Shown here: positions 1-6,886 of the stretch, piece after piece
Numbering within the stretch: the first letter of the stretch is position 1
Layout: every line of letters begins with the position of its first letter
NCBI GenBank assembly: GCA_043802925.1
Contig: JAZDKP010000010.1
Coordinates: 1 to 15,764, forward strand
From: JAZDKP01 sp043802925
Lineage (GTDB): Bacteria; Fibrobacterota; OXYB2-FULL-49-7; JAEUSG01
Length of the DNA: 15,764 nucleotides
Direction of reading: 5' to 3'
Position numbers and translations under genes: made by a program
The notes under the pieces: generated by a model
The model's database searches: none
Seen by the model: the letters and a program-made list of their open reading frames with translations, nothing else
Told to the model about the DNA's origin: nothing

Positions 1-1095
1 GGCAAAGCCGGCACCTGTCGCTCTTTTGATGTCGTTGATATAAATATCCGCGGTATGCGCGTCCATATCGGCGGTCACTCTTACATAATACCACACATTG
101 GACGTATAGCCGTTCCATACGGACACCTTGCTCCCGCCGGCATCCTCATAACAGAGGTTGCCGTTATCCGTTATCATCTTAACAGCAGGCAACGATCCAT
201 TGCGCAGTTCCGCCGCAAACCCATCCGTTTTGGCCGTTTGCATGAATTTGTACTCAAACTCCACCTTGCCGGTCTGTGAAGCGAACACTTTTGCCATTGA
301 CACGCTGTTCGCACTGCTTGCATCGTTAATCTTGACACTATAATAGTCTGGCGGTGGGGCCGCTTCTTTATTTTGCATGACACGAATGGAGCCTCCGGCA
401 CTGTCCACGGACCAGTCGTCCGGGATATTGCCGTTAACCCCGGCTAAAAAACGCTCGTTTACGATAAACCCCTTATAGGCATACACAAATCGTTGGTGCA
501 GGGTACACGTGCCGCTGGCGCCTGAATACAAATAGAAATTATCAATCGCCGCCACGTTATTTCGGAAATCCGCATTTGCGGCTTTTAGCGTGCCATTGAC
601 ATAGATGTCCATTTTCTGCAACGTAACATCTGCCATAACTTTGACACCGACTTCAGTATTGGCGTCGTACGCCTGCAGCGGAACCGTTGTGCCGCCTGAA
701 TTTTCATAACAGAGATTCCCGTTGCTCGTTAATATTTTCACGGCAGCCATGTCCCCGCTCCGCAACTGCCAGGTAATTCCGTCAACTTTGGTGTCGACGT
801 TAAACCGGTACTCCAACACCATCGTGCCGGCGGTCTGCCGCACAAGCGCATGCTTCAGTGTTACACCGTCTGAATTTGAATTGTCCGTTATCCAAAAATC
901 ACTCTGATAAGAATAGCCATACGATCCACCATTTGTATTGACATCCCATCCGGAGATGATTTTTATAGAACTATAAAGCGTCGGTTGCAGATACCAAAAC
1001 GGCTCTTCCAATAGATATTCAGCTTTATTATTTTGCGCCCCCGCCAAAAAAACAAAAAAAGCGCCAACCAATGACATCATAAGAATGCGTTTCAT
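1..1095 (-). CDS. Secreted protein with two tandem ConA/LamG-like modules, partial (3' end beyond window)
   Basis: The frame is open for all 365 codons from the ATG at 1093-1095 to the window edge, with no stop, so the C-terminal part is missing. The start is supported by AAGGGAG at 1102-1108, 6 nt upstream. Residues 1-21 form a signal peptide (MKRILMMSLVGAFFVFLAGAQ), so the product is exported. Two homologous modules follow, at about residues 25-185 and 190-365. Each carries the pattern EYRF/EYKF...DG...LRSG/LRNG...AVKI/AVKM...NGNLCYE..GG...D-YVN/YIN. This resembles the beta-sandwich (concanavalin/LamG-like) modules attached to bacterial pectate and rhamnogalacturonan lyases; that assignment is from pattern memory. 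It lies 41 bp downstream of the rhamnogalacturonan lyase-like gene and is probably in its operon. A catalytic or sorting domain may follow outside the window. Carbohydrate binding is inferred; the exact substrate is unknown. Confidence 0.75.
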   Translation of the reverse strand, partial: MKRILMMSLVGAFFVFLAGAQNNKAEYLLEEPFWYLQPTLYSSIKIISGWDVNTNGGSYGYSYQSDFWITDNSNSDGVTLKHALVRQTAGTMVLEYRFNVDTKVDGITWQLRSGDMAAVKILTSNGNLCYENSGGTTVPLQAYDANTEVGVKVMADVTLQKMDIYVNGTLKAANADFRNNVAAIDNFYLYSGASGTCTLHQRFVYAYKGFIVNERFLAGVNGNIPDDWSVDSAGGSIRVMQNKEAAPPPDYYSVKINDASSANSVSMAKVFASQTGKVEFEYKFMQTAKTDGFAAELRNGSLPAVKMITDNGNLCYEDAGGSKVSVWNGYTSNVWYYVRVTADMDAHTADIYINDIKRATGAGFA

Positions 1096-1136
1096 CGTGT
1101 ACTCCCTTGTCAGGACGACCGCCATTATCAATTCCT

Positions 1137-4100
1137 CTACCGCAAATAAACCATCTGCTTCTGCAACACCTTTTCCCCGTACCGGAGACGGTAAAAATAG
1201 GCGCCGCTGCCCACGCGGTTCCCGATGTTGTCGGTGCCGTTCCAGCAGACGCTCTGGTTCCCAGGGGTTTTCATTCCGTTCACGAGCGTTTTGACCAGTT
1301 TTCCCTGGATGTTCACGACATCCAATTTGATCCACACATTACCCGCGCCCGCTAACCCGGGCACGCTGTACGAAATGACGGTGGAGGGATTGAACGGATT
1401 GGGGACGTTGCTATAAAGCGCGAGCGGGCAGACCCGTTTACCTTCCGCCTTCTCGATGCCCGTTCCATCGACAACAGCGCTGGCCACGTTCGAAAGCCCG
1501 GACACGTTTCCGATGGAGTCAAAAGAAACCATGGCAAACCGATAGGTCCCATCGTCCTTGAGGCCGGTCAGGTCGAAGGTGATGGCGGACCCCGCCACCT
1601 GCGGCACGGGTTCGTTCTTGGCGTTCAGCGCTGCCCAGAAGGAAACCTCCTGTTCGTTCTTGTATTGAGTTGCCTTATTGAGCCACGCGGCCCCCGTGTA
1701 AGGCAAAGGATCGCGCAGGTCGGGCCAGCCGGTCTGGGTGCCCGAATCCCATCGCTTGACGAAATCGACGATGGGCGCATCGGCAGGCCAGTACTTGACC
1801 TGGTATTCCGCGGCCGTGCCAATATTGCCGTTTCCGTCGGGCGCGGTGAAGGTGAGGCGGACCGAACCGGTTCCCGTGGGTGCCACAGCCAGGTCCGTCA
1901 CCGTTGCCGGAGGGACGGTGTCGAGTGTGGCTCGCCATAAACTTTGGTAAAAGCACAGGAGGCGGCGGTCCGAGTAGGTGCTTCCATGGATCGGAATCGC
2001 ATCCGTAATCACCCTGAAGAGATCGCTCCGGCCGCTGGCGAGATAACCGTAACAGAGGCCGGCAAAGGATTCCCCGCTGCTGCTGATAAAGGAACTTAAG
2101 TCCGGATTCCCCCTGGCGCCGTCGCTCCAGTAGTCGGCCCAGGTGTACTGAAACCCCTTGTAAAGACTTCCCGACTTCGCCGCGATGAATTCATGGTTCT
2201 TGGCGGCGAAGATTACGGGATCGCGGATTTCCTCGTCCCCGGTCACCTCCCAGTATTTATTGAGCGCCCGTATGGCGATGGCGTTCTGGAACAGGGCCGT
2301 GACATTACTGACCGACTTGGCGACGGACGGATGGTTGACGTTCCAGACGGAAAACCAGTCAGCGGCATAACGGGCATCCGCATTGGAATCCTCGACAGTG
2401 CTTATGAACCCCACCGGGCTGCGCCGGGCGGCGTTCCGCATGTCATAGCCTTCGATCTTTGCCGGGCGCAAGAAGAGGGTGTCCCCCGTGACCTCGTATG
2501 CCTGCAGGGCCACCTGCATGGGCCGGGTGTTATAACGGGCGCCCATATTGATCATGAAATACTGATCGAGATCCACAACCGCGCCATGGTGGTCGTCATA
2601 TTGCCATCCGCCCCAGTAGGCATAGGTCATGTACATGATGCTCGCGGTGGCGCGCACGCCCTGGTCAAGCATGGAACAATAGGTGGGCGGGTCGCCGGTA
2701 AGCAGATAATACTCGATCACCTCCTGGTTGGGCATGTGACCGTTGTCCGGAATATTGATTGAGCGGCCGTCCCAGTCGGTCCGGTGCCATACGCAGCCCG
2801 GGAAACTGTCGACAAAGGCCATGTAATATCCATAGGAGGGATCATGAAAGGTGGTTTCAACAATATGTTTTTCAAAATTCATGAAAAAATCAAGTGTGGT
2901 CATCCGGTTTTCGGAGGTATGGACGGAAACCATGTCGTTGAAATAAAATGTCCGGTTTTCTGAAAACTCGAATTCCGTTGGACTTCCTGTCACCAGATAA
3001 GTCGCGTAGCAGCTCGACAGGTTCCAGTGATCGCCCGCGCCGTTGAATTCCGGAAGGAATCCGTACCGGCTCCACCCTGAATAATAAACTCCAGCGGTTA
3101 TGCCGTACGCGGGCTTGGCCATGCGCTGCCATGAACCAGGCGCAAGCCGGCTGTACCCGGGCGGCGGCGCGAACCCGTCGTCCCACGCCCGCGTGTCGCG
3201 GTACCAATTCGGGTCGCTGGCCAGGGCCCGTAGCGGGGCGTCCATCTTTTTCCAGAGGGAAAGAAGGTTCCCGGAGCCGGCTGCGCCGCTGAAAAACTCG
3301 ACCCGCATCCGCTGGTTCTTACGGCTCAGGGGATCCAGGTGATAATTCACACCTTTATCCGGTAAAAGTTCGAGCACCATCTTGTCCTGCTGCACTGAAA
3401 TCGCCTTGGGATAGTTGGGCCCGAAGTCGCGCAACGCCACCCGCACGCCCAGCGTTCCGTTCGATACCGCAACGCCGCCCTTGGCCGTCACACCACTCGC
3501 GGCGCCGGTAATCGTATAGGCTCCGCTGTCCTGCATCAGGCGAACCGGGCTTGCGGAAAGGCTTCCGGTCACTTCGGTTTCACCGAGGAGCGCGTAGTTC
3601 TGGCTGCCGCCTAAATTCAAATTGAGATTCACCAGGTATTTCTTGAAGGGCCAGGCGTAAACCCTGTACGGGGTCGCGCCTATTTCCGGCTTGTTCCCTT
3701 CCATGTAGGTGTTGGTCAGCGCGTACTGCACGTCCACATAGGGCCGGCCCGCGTACGCGGTGATGAAAACCTGGTATCCGTAAAGTCCCTTCGTGACGCC
3801 ACCCGAAGCCGCATAGTGCCGCCCCTCAACCTGGATGAGCACCTTCATGGGCCCCTGCTCAAGGATTCTCACGATTTCAGGCGCGTTCTGCGACGCGGCA
3901 TGCTCCTGGCCGTCCACGCAGCTCCCAGCTGCCCAATCGTTTGCGGTAATCACCCCGCCGTTGGCAAGGTTTGACGCCACTATCTTTTCAGTCGTCTCGT
4001 AGGAGCCATCGTGGTCAGCGTCCAGCCAGGCCTCGTCGAACAGGTTGAAGTGCTGCTTGGAAACCGTGAACTTGAGCGGGCCGGTTGTCACGGTAACCTT

Positions 4101-4487
4101 GTCAACCGCATCGTCCACGGAAAGTGCGGTCACAGGCGCGGAGCCGGTGTTGTCGTCCCTGAGGCTGAAGCTGGTATTATTCGAAGCCGCGACAGCCGCC
4201 TGAAAGTCCATCAGCACCCATTTTGCCGAAGGGTCGGCTGTTTTGCCAGTGTTCTTTTCGACCCACCACTTGCTTAACGCGCGGAACTGGGCGGGCACAG
4301 TGACGTTGGAGCCATTCACGACGCGAAGTTTGGAAAGGTCGCTCACCGCGCCAATAGGCAGGGGAATCCCGGCCGTGACGACTTCGCTGTCGCGGGCCGC
4401 GTCGCACCAGTTTGACACGTCGAATGGAACGTTGAGGGCAAAGGTTGCATAGGCGGTTGTCAGAAGCACTGAAATGAATAACTTCAT
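1137..4487 (-). CDS. Secreted exo-rhamnogalacturonan lyase-like protein (PcRGLX/YetA-like) with FN3 and C-terminal sorting domain
   Basis: 1116 residues. The ATG at 4487 is preceded by a full AAGGAGG (4492-4498). Residues 1-17 form a signal peptide. Residues about 20-290 look like the RIFT-barrel N-terminal domain of the exo-rhamnogalacturonan lyase (PL26-like) family: a TAGIPLPIGAV segment, then VPAQFRALSKWW and WVLMDFQA. Residues about 330-420 match the next conserved block of that family (GVRVALRDFGPNYPKAISV, then LLPDKGVNYHLD). Residues about 420-850 are rich in Trp/Tyr and helical, as in the family's alpha-toroid part. An FN3-like domain with an insertion spans about 857-1015. Residues 1028-1116 are a FlgD-like Ig sorting module (PNPFNPSTVISY ... 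QMVYLR). Family knowledge suggests release of unsaturated galacturonosyl-rhamnose from the RG-I backbone outside the cell. I cannot confirm catalytic residues, so a lyase or hydrolase on related uronic-acid polymers remains possible. Confidence 0.65.
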   Translation of the reverse strand: MKLFISVLLTTAYATFALNVPFDVSNWCDAARDSEVVTAGIPLPIGAVSDLSKLRVVNGSNVTVPAQFRALSKWWVEKNTGKTADPSAKWVLMDFQAAVAASNNTSFSLRDDNTGSAPVTALSVDDAVDKVTVTTGPLKFTVSKQHFNLFDEAWLDADHDGSYETTEKIVASNLANGGVITANDWAAGSCVDGQEHAASQNAPEIVRILEQGPMKVLIQVEGRHYAASGGVTKGLYGYQVFITAYAGRPYVDVQYALTNTYMEGNKPEIGATPYRVYAWPFKKYLVNLNLNLGGSQNYALLGETEVTGSLSASPVRLMQDSGAYTITGAASGVTAKGGVAVSNGTLGVRVALRDFGPNYPKAISVQQDKMVLELLPDKGVNYHLDPLSRKNQRMRVEFFSGAAGSGNLLSLWKKMDAPLRALASDPNWYRDTRAWDDGFAPPPGYSRLAPGSWQRMAKPAYGITAGVYYSGWSRYGFLPEFNGAGDHWNLSSCYATYLVTGSPTEFEFSENRTFYFNDMVSVHTSENRMTTLDFFMNFEKHIVETTFHDPSYGYYMAFVDSFPGCVWHRTDWDGRSINIPDNGHMPNQEVIEYYLLTGDPPTYCSMLDQGVRATASIMYMTYAYWGGWQYDDHHGAVVDLDQYFMINMGARYNTRPMQVALQAYEVTGDTLFLRPAKIEGYDMRNAARRSPVGFISTVEDSNADARYAADWFSVWNVNHPSVAKSVSNVTALFQNAIAIRALNKYWEVTGDEEIRDPVIFAAKNHEFIAAKSGSLYKGFQYTWADYWSDGARGNPDLSSFISSSGESFAGLCYGYLASGRSDLFRVITDAIPIHGSTYSDRRLLCFYQSLWRATLDTVPPATVTDLAVAPTGTGSVRLTFTAPDGNGNIGTAAEYQVKYWPADAPIVDFVKRWDSGTQTGWPDLRDPLPYTGAAWLNKATQYKNEQEVSFWAALNAKNEPVPQVAGSAITFDLTGLKDDGTYRFAMVSFDSIGNVSGLSNVASAVVDGTGIEKAEGKRVCPLALYSNVPNPFNPSTVISYSVPGLAGAGNVWIKLDVVNIQGKLVKTLVNGMKTPGNQSVCWNGTDNIGNRVGSGAYFYRLRYGEKVLQKQMVYLR

Positions 4488-4491
4488 GGGG

Positions 4492-4498
4492 CCTCCTT
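4492..4498 (-). promoter_or_regulatory. Strong Shine-Dalgarno of the rhamnogalacturonan lyase-like gene
   Basis: AAGGAGG on the minus strand ends 4 nt before the ATG at 4485-4487. It fixes that start and suggests strong translation. Confidence 0.8.
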
Positions 4499-4505
4499 CT
4501 TTTAT

Positions 4506-4517
4506 TCAAGCGCTTAA
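4506..4517. promoter_or_regulatory. Possible LacI-type operator (AAGCGCTT core) upstream of the lyase gene
   Basis: TCAAGCGCTTAA is a 12-bp inverted repeat with one mismatched pair around a perfect AAGCGCTT core. It lies between the Shine-Dalgarno and a weak -10-like TATAGA on the minus strand, in the 121-bp gap between the URO-D-like gene and the lyase gene. CpG-centred palindromes of this kind are typical of LacI-family operators. It does not match the ATGTAC-N4-GTACAT site at the lacI-type promoter, so it may belong to another regulator or be chance. Confidence 0.3.
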
Positions 4518-4608
4518 CTCTATATGCGAACAAACCGTGCATGATAAATTAATCAAGATGCTTCTTTAATGCAATATAAAACATCAGACCATTTTTATAT
4601 TCAAATTT

Positions 4609-5676
4609 TTATACCGTTAACTCTCTGTATAGTCTTTCCGCTTCCTCCGGCGTTGCACCGTCCGGCATATTGACCTGGATGATGCATCCCCTTAAATCCA
4701 TGGTCTTTTTCAATTTTTTAGCACCCTGCGGGGTCAAATAAATAACCTGGCAGAATTTTCCGGCCTTTCGTATCTTCGAAAGCACCTCCGGCCATTCCTG
4801 CGGTTCGGGCTGGCCCGCGCCTGGAATCCATTGGATGCCCTTGAGTTTTTTTATTGCAAGGAGCGAATCGAGGTGCTTCAAGGCCGCTTTGCCGTCGAGA
4901 TGATAGAAGGAGGCGGGAATATGATCGCAGCAGGTTTGAAGGTCCGGCACCGCGAAACGGTCGAACATCTCCTCTGAAAACATATACGACAGGTCGCACT
5001 GGAACATGTAGCTTTTTTCCTTGGACCAGACAGGGGCCCAGGGGGTTGTGCCGCGGCAAGTCGACTGAATTTTAGCGGCTTCCGCATCATATACCTTTAT
5101 CCATTCCCGGGTAATGTCGCGGGACAGGGCTTCCACCCTGTCCGGATCATCGCAAAGATCCATGAGCAATTCCTCGGTTCCGCGGAGCGAGGCAAGGATA
5201 TCGAGGTTGCCCCCGATGTCCGATAGGCTCATTTGGACATTGTTTCCCCACAGTGAAAGCCCTGCGTCCAGAATTTCATGGATACGGTTGTACCAATAAC
5301 TCTTTTTGTCTGTTTTAATTTGAATTTCCTGAAGCGGTCTCCCGAGCGGGTGATACCAGACCGTGTCCTCCGCTGTTTCGAGCTTGGATCCTAAATACGT
5401 TGCCATGCTGCCCGGGCCGAAATTCAGGAAACGCTTCGGGAAAGCGTCGCCGATGAAACGCATGCGCGCCATTTGCCGGATCTCAATCCTCATGATTTCC
5501 GTTCCGCTTAACGTCGTGTCGTAGTTCGGGAAAAAACAACGGTATTCAGGCACGGGCGCCGTGTTCGGATCAACCAGAGGAATGCATACGATGGGACGTT
5601 CCAGTTTTCCCTGCCAGAACAAGCCCCAATCGCGTTCAATGCGTGCCCAATCGTCTTGCGTAAACAGCTTATTCAA
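4609..5676 (-). CDS. URO-D superfamily protein (uroporphyrinogen decarboxylase / corrinoid methyltransferase-like)
   Basis: 355 residues with no signal peptide or membrane segment, so cytoplasmic. The start is a TTG (5674-5676) with AAGGAG 6 nt upstream (5683-5688), 8 bp inside the 3' end of the LacI-type gene, so translation is probably coupled. The next in-frame Met is about 60 residues in and has less support. The length and several blocks fit the URO-D/MtaA-type TIM barrel: SLSDIGGNLDILASLRGTEE, LLMDLCDDPDRVEALSRDIT, and FYHLDGKAALKHLDSLL followed by GIQWIPGAGQPEP. In corrinoid methyltransferases of this fold, zinc is bound by a His-X-Cys and a distal Cys. Here the equivalent positions look like H259-L-D261 and C331, so a heme-type decarboxylase or a classical CoM methyltransferase is unlikely. 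Its placement beside pectin genes suggests a C1 or sugar-acid role, but the function is not known. Confidence 0.7.
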   Translation of the reverse strand: MNKLFTQDDWARIERDWGLFWQGKLERPIVCIPLVDPNTAPVPEYRCFFPNYDTTLSGTEIMRIEIRQMARMRFIGDAFPKRFLNFGPGSMATYLGSKLETAEDTVWYHPLGRPLQEIQIKTDKKSYWYNRIHEILDAGLSLWGNNVQMSLSDIGGNLDILASLRGTEELLMDLCDDPDRVEALSRDITREWIKVYDAEAAKIQSTCRGTTPWAPVWSKEKSYMFQCDLSYMFSEEMFDRFAVPDLQTCCDHIPASFYHLDGKAALKHLDSLLAIKKLKGIQWIPGAGQPEPQEWPEVLSKIRKAGKFCQVIYLTPQGAKKLKKTMDLRGCIIQVNMPDGATPEEAERLYRELTV

Positions 5677-6682
5677 GTGTCGCTCCTTTTTTAGGCGTTA
5701 TAACCGTTTCGCCTTCAACCAGAACGGGTTTTATCGGTTCCTGGATGGGTCGCTTTTCCTTTATCAGCTCCAGTATAATATGAGAAGCGCGCTGATAGGC
5801 CGCGCCGAGTGAAATATCAACCGTGGTGAGTTTAACCGGAAGCGTATCAATAAAAGGCAGGTTGTCGTACCCGATGACCGAAATGTCCTGCGGAACCCTT
5901 ACGCCGGCTTCCGAAAAGGCCTGGAAAACCCCGATTGCCGTGAGGTCATTCACGACAAACAGGGAGTCCACCTCTTTTGCGTGTATTTGAGGAATGAGCT
6001 GCATGGACGAAGCGTAACCTCCGCGGATACCGATTTCGCCATCAATAAGTTTGATAGGGGTATTGGGGAATGCGTTTTTAAACCCGTCGAAACGGTCGCG
6101 GCACACGGGATTTGTATTCAGCGAACCCGTGATATGCGCAGGCCGTTGACAACCTGCCGAAACCAGGCGCTGGCCCGCGAGCCTGCCGCCGTGGACCTCA
6201 TCGATATAGACGATATTAAGCCCGGGGGAAAGGTTCCGATAGGCGCATACATAAGGAAGCCCGAGACCGCGCACCGCATTCATCAGCCGCGTGTCACGCA
6301 AATCGTGCGCAATCACCGCATCGCAGACCCGGTTCCGGGCAAGCGCCCGGATGTCATCCGGAGAAGAGACGGTAATGAGGAGCAGATGATACAGCGTTTT
6401 GTCGATGACGCTTTTCACCGCCCGGAGAACGGTGGCGTAATGCCAGGCGTAATAACGATCCGTAAAAGAGGGAGCGTGGCTGGTTTCAATGAGCGCGATG
6501 GCGCCACTGCCGTTGCGGCGTAATGCGCTCGCGTTTTTATCGGGAAGATACCGGAGTTTTTTCGCGGCCTCCCGTATCCGTTTTACCTTCTCGGATGACA
6601 CGGAACCGGGGTTGTTGTAAGCGCGGGAAACCGTGGCTGTGCTAACCTTGGCCAGTCGGGCCACATCATCGCGGGTGGGCAT
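5669..6682 (-). CDS. LacI-family transcriptional repressor
   Basis: 337 residues from the ATG at 6680-6682, the usual family length. An in-frame GTG lies two codons upstream (6688), but GAGG sits inside and next to that codon and is spaced 5 nt from the ATG, so the ATG is preferred. Residues 1-25 hold the LacI helix-turn-helix (TRDDVARLAKVSTATVSRAYNN). The hinge region is about 45-60 (LPDKNASALRRNGSG). From residue 60 onward is a periplasmic-binding-protein-like sensor domain with the conserved GGRLAGQRL, FVVNDLTAIGVFQAF and VPQDISVIGYDN blocks. It should repress DNA as a dimer and release on binding a sugar or sugar acid. It is first in a minus-strand unit with the URO-D-like gene, the RG-lyase-like gene and the ConA-module gene, so a pectin-derived inducer is plausible but inferred. 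Its own promoter carries a matching palindrome. Confidence 0.93.
   Translation of the reverse strand: MPTRDDVARLAKVSTATVSRAYNNPGSVSSEKVKRIREAAKKLRYLPDKNASALRRNGSGAIALIETSHAPSFTDRYYAWHYATVLRAVKSVIDKTLYHLLLITVSSPDDIRALARNRVCDAVIAHDLRDTRLMNAVRGLGLPYVCAYRNLSPGLNIVYIDEVHGGRLAGQRLVSAGCQRPAHITGSLNTNPVCRDRFDGFKNAFPNTPIKLIDGEIGIRGGYASSMQLIPQIHAKEVDSLFVVNDLTAIGVFQAFSEAGVRVPQDISVIGYDNLPFIDTLPVKLTTVDISLGAAYQRASHIILELIKEKRPIQEPIKPVLVEGETVITPKKGATLE
5683..5688 (-). promoter_or_regulatory. Shine-Dalgarno that decides the TTG start of the URO-D-like gene
   Basis: AAGGAG lies 6 nt before TTG at 5674-5676, within the last codons of the LacI-type gene. This supports the non-ATG start and translational coupling. 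Confidence 0.75.
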
Positions 6683-6707
6683 GGGCACCTCGGGAAAGGC
6701 GTCTAAA

Positions 6708-6723
6708 ATGTACTCGTGTACAT
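6708..6723. promoter_or_regulatory. Palindromic operator ATGTAC-N4-GTACAT of the LacI-family regulator
   Basis: ATGTACTCGTGTACAT has perfect 6-bp arms around a CpG-centred TCGT. It starts directly next to the -10 box of the regulator's promoter and covers the expected transcription start (about 6717). LacI-family operators are typically CpG-centred palindromes of this length, so autorepression is likely. No second perfect copy was found elsewhere in the window. Confidence 0.7.
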
Positions 6724-6752
6724 AATATAATCCAATCGCCCGGGTTTGTCAA
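6724..6752 (-). promoter_or_regulatory. Sigma70-type promoter of the lacI-type/URO-D unit
   Basis: On the minus strand a consensus -35 TTGACA (6747-6752) and a -10 TATATT (6724-6729) are separated by exactly 17 bp. The operator lies immediately downstream. The 5' untranslated region would be about 35 nt. Confidence 0.8.
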
Positions 6753-6802
6753 CAGGATTATTGCACCTAATGTCGCCCCTCACCTACCCGCACTTTCAAT
6801 AC

Positions 6803-6830
6803 CGGTGCGCGATCCGATCGTTCCGCACCG
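6803..6830. repeat. 7-bp inverted repeat (CGGTGCG / CGCACCG)
   Basis: Perfect arms at 6803-6809 and 6824-6830 flank a 14-nt loop that itself contains CGATC-C-GATCG (6810-6820). It lies in the 134-bp gap between the beta-helix gene and the lacI-type promoter. No T-run follows on either strand, so it is not a classical intrinsic terminator. It could be a transcript-end hairpin or a protein site; the function is unknown. Confidence 0.4.
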
Positions 6831-6861
6831 CGAGCCAGAGCGCCGGAAGGGTTGTTGTAAA

Positions 6862-6883
6862 GACACCAAAGGGATTGGGCGTC
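6862..6883 (-). terminator. Weak candidate terminator hairpin after the beta-helix gene
   Basis: On the minus strand, 3 nt after the stop codon, CCAA-N5-TTGG is extended by GACG/TGTC (one G-T wobble, one bulged C) and followed by only TTT. The short stem and poor T-tract make this a weak call. Confidence 0.25.
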
Positions 6884-6886
6884 CGT

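Noticed and set aside
2627..2638. TCATGTACATGA palindrome as a second LacI operator
   Set aside because: It lies within coding sequence (Met-Tyr-Met codons), and its half-sites abut or overlap rather than being spaced by 4 bp.
2193..2762. 189-codon open frame on the plus strand inside the RG-lyase-like gene
   Set aside because: Antisense to a well-supported coding region with a signal peptide and domains; composition and sequence show no recognisable protein.
5981..6523. 180-codon plus-strand frame inside the LacI-family gene
   Set aside because: Antisense to conserved LacI sensor-domain blocks.
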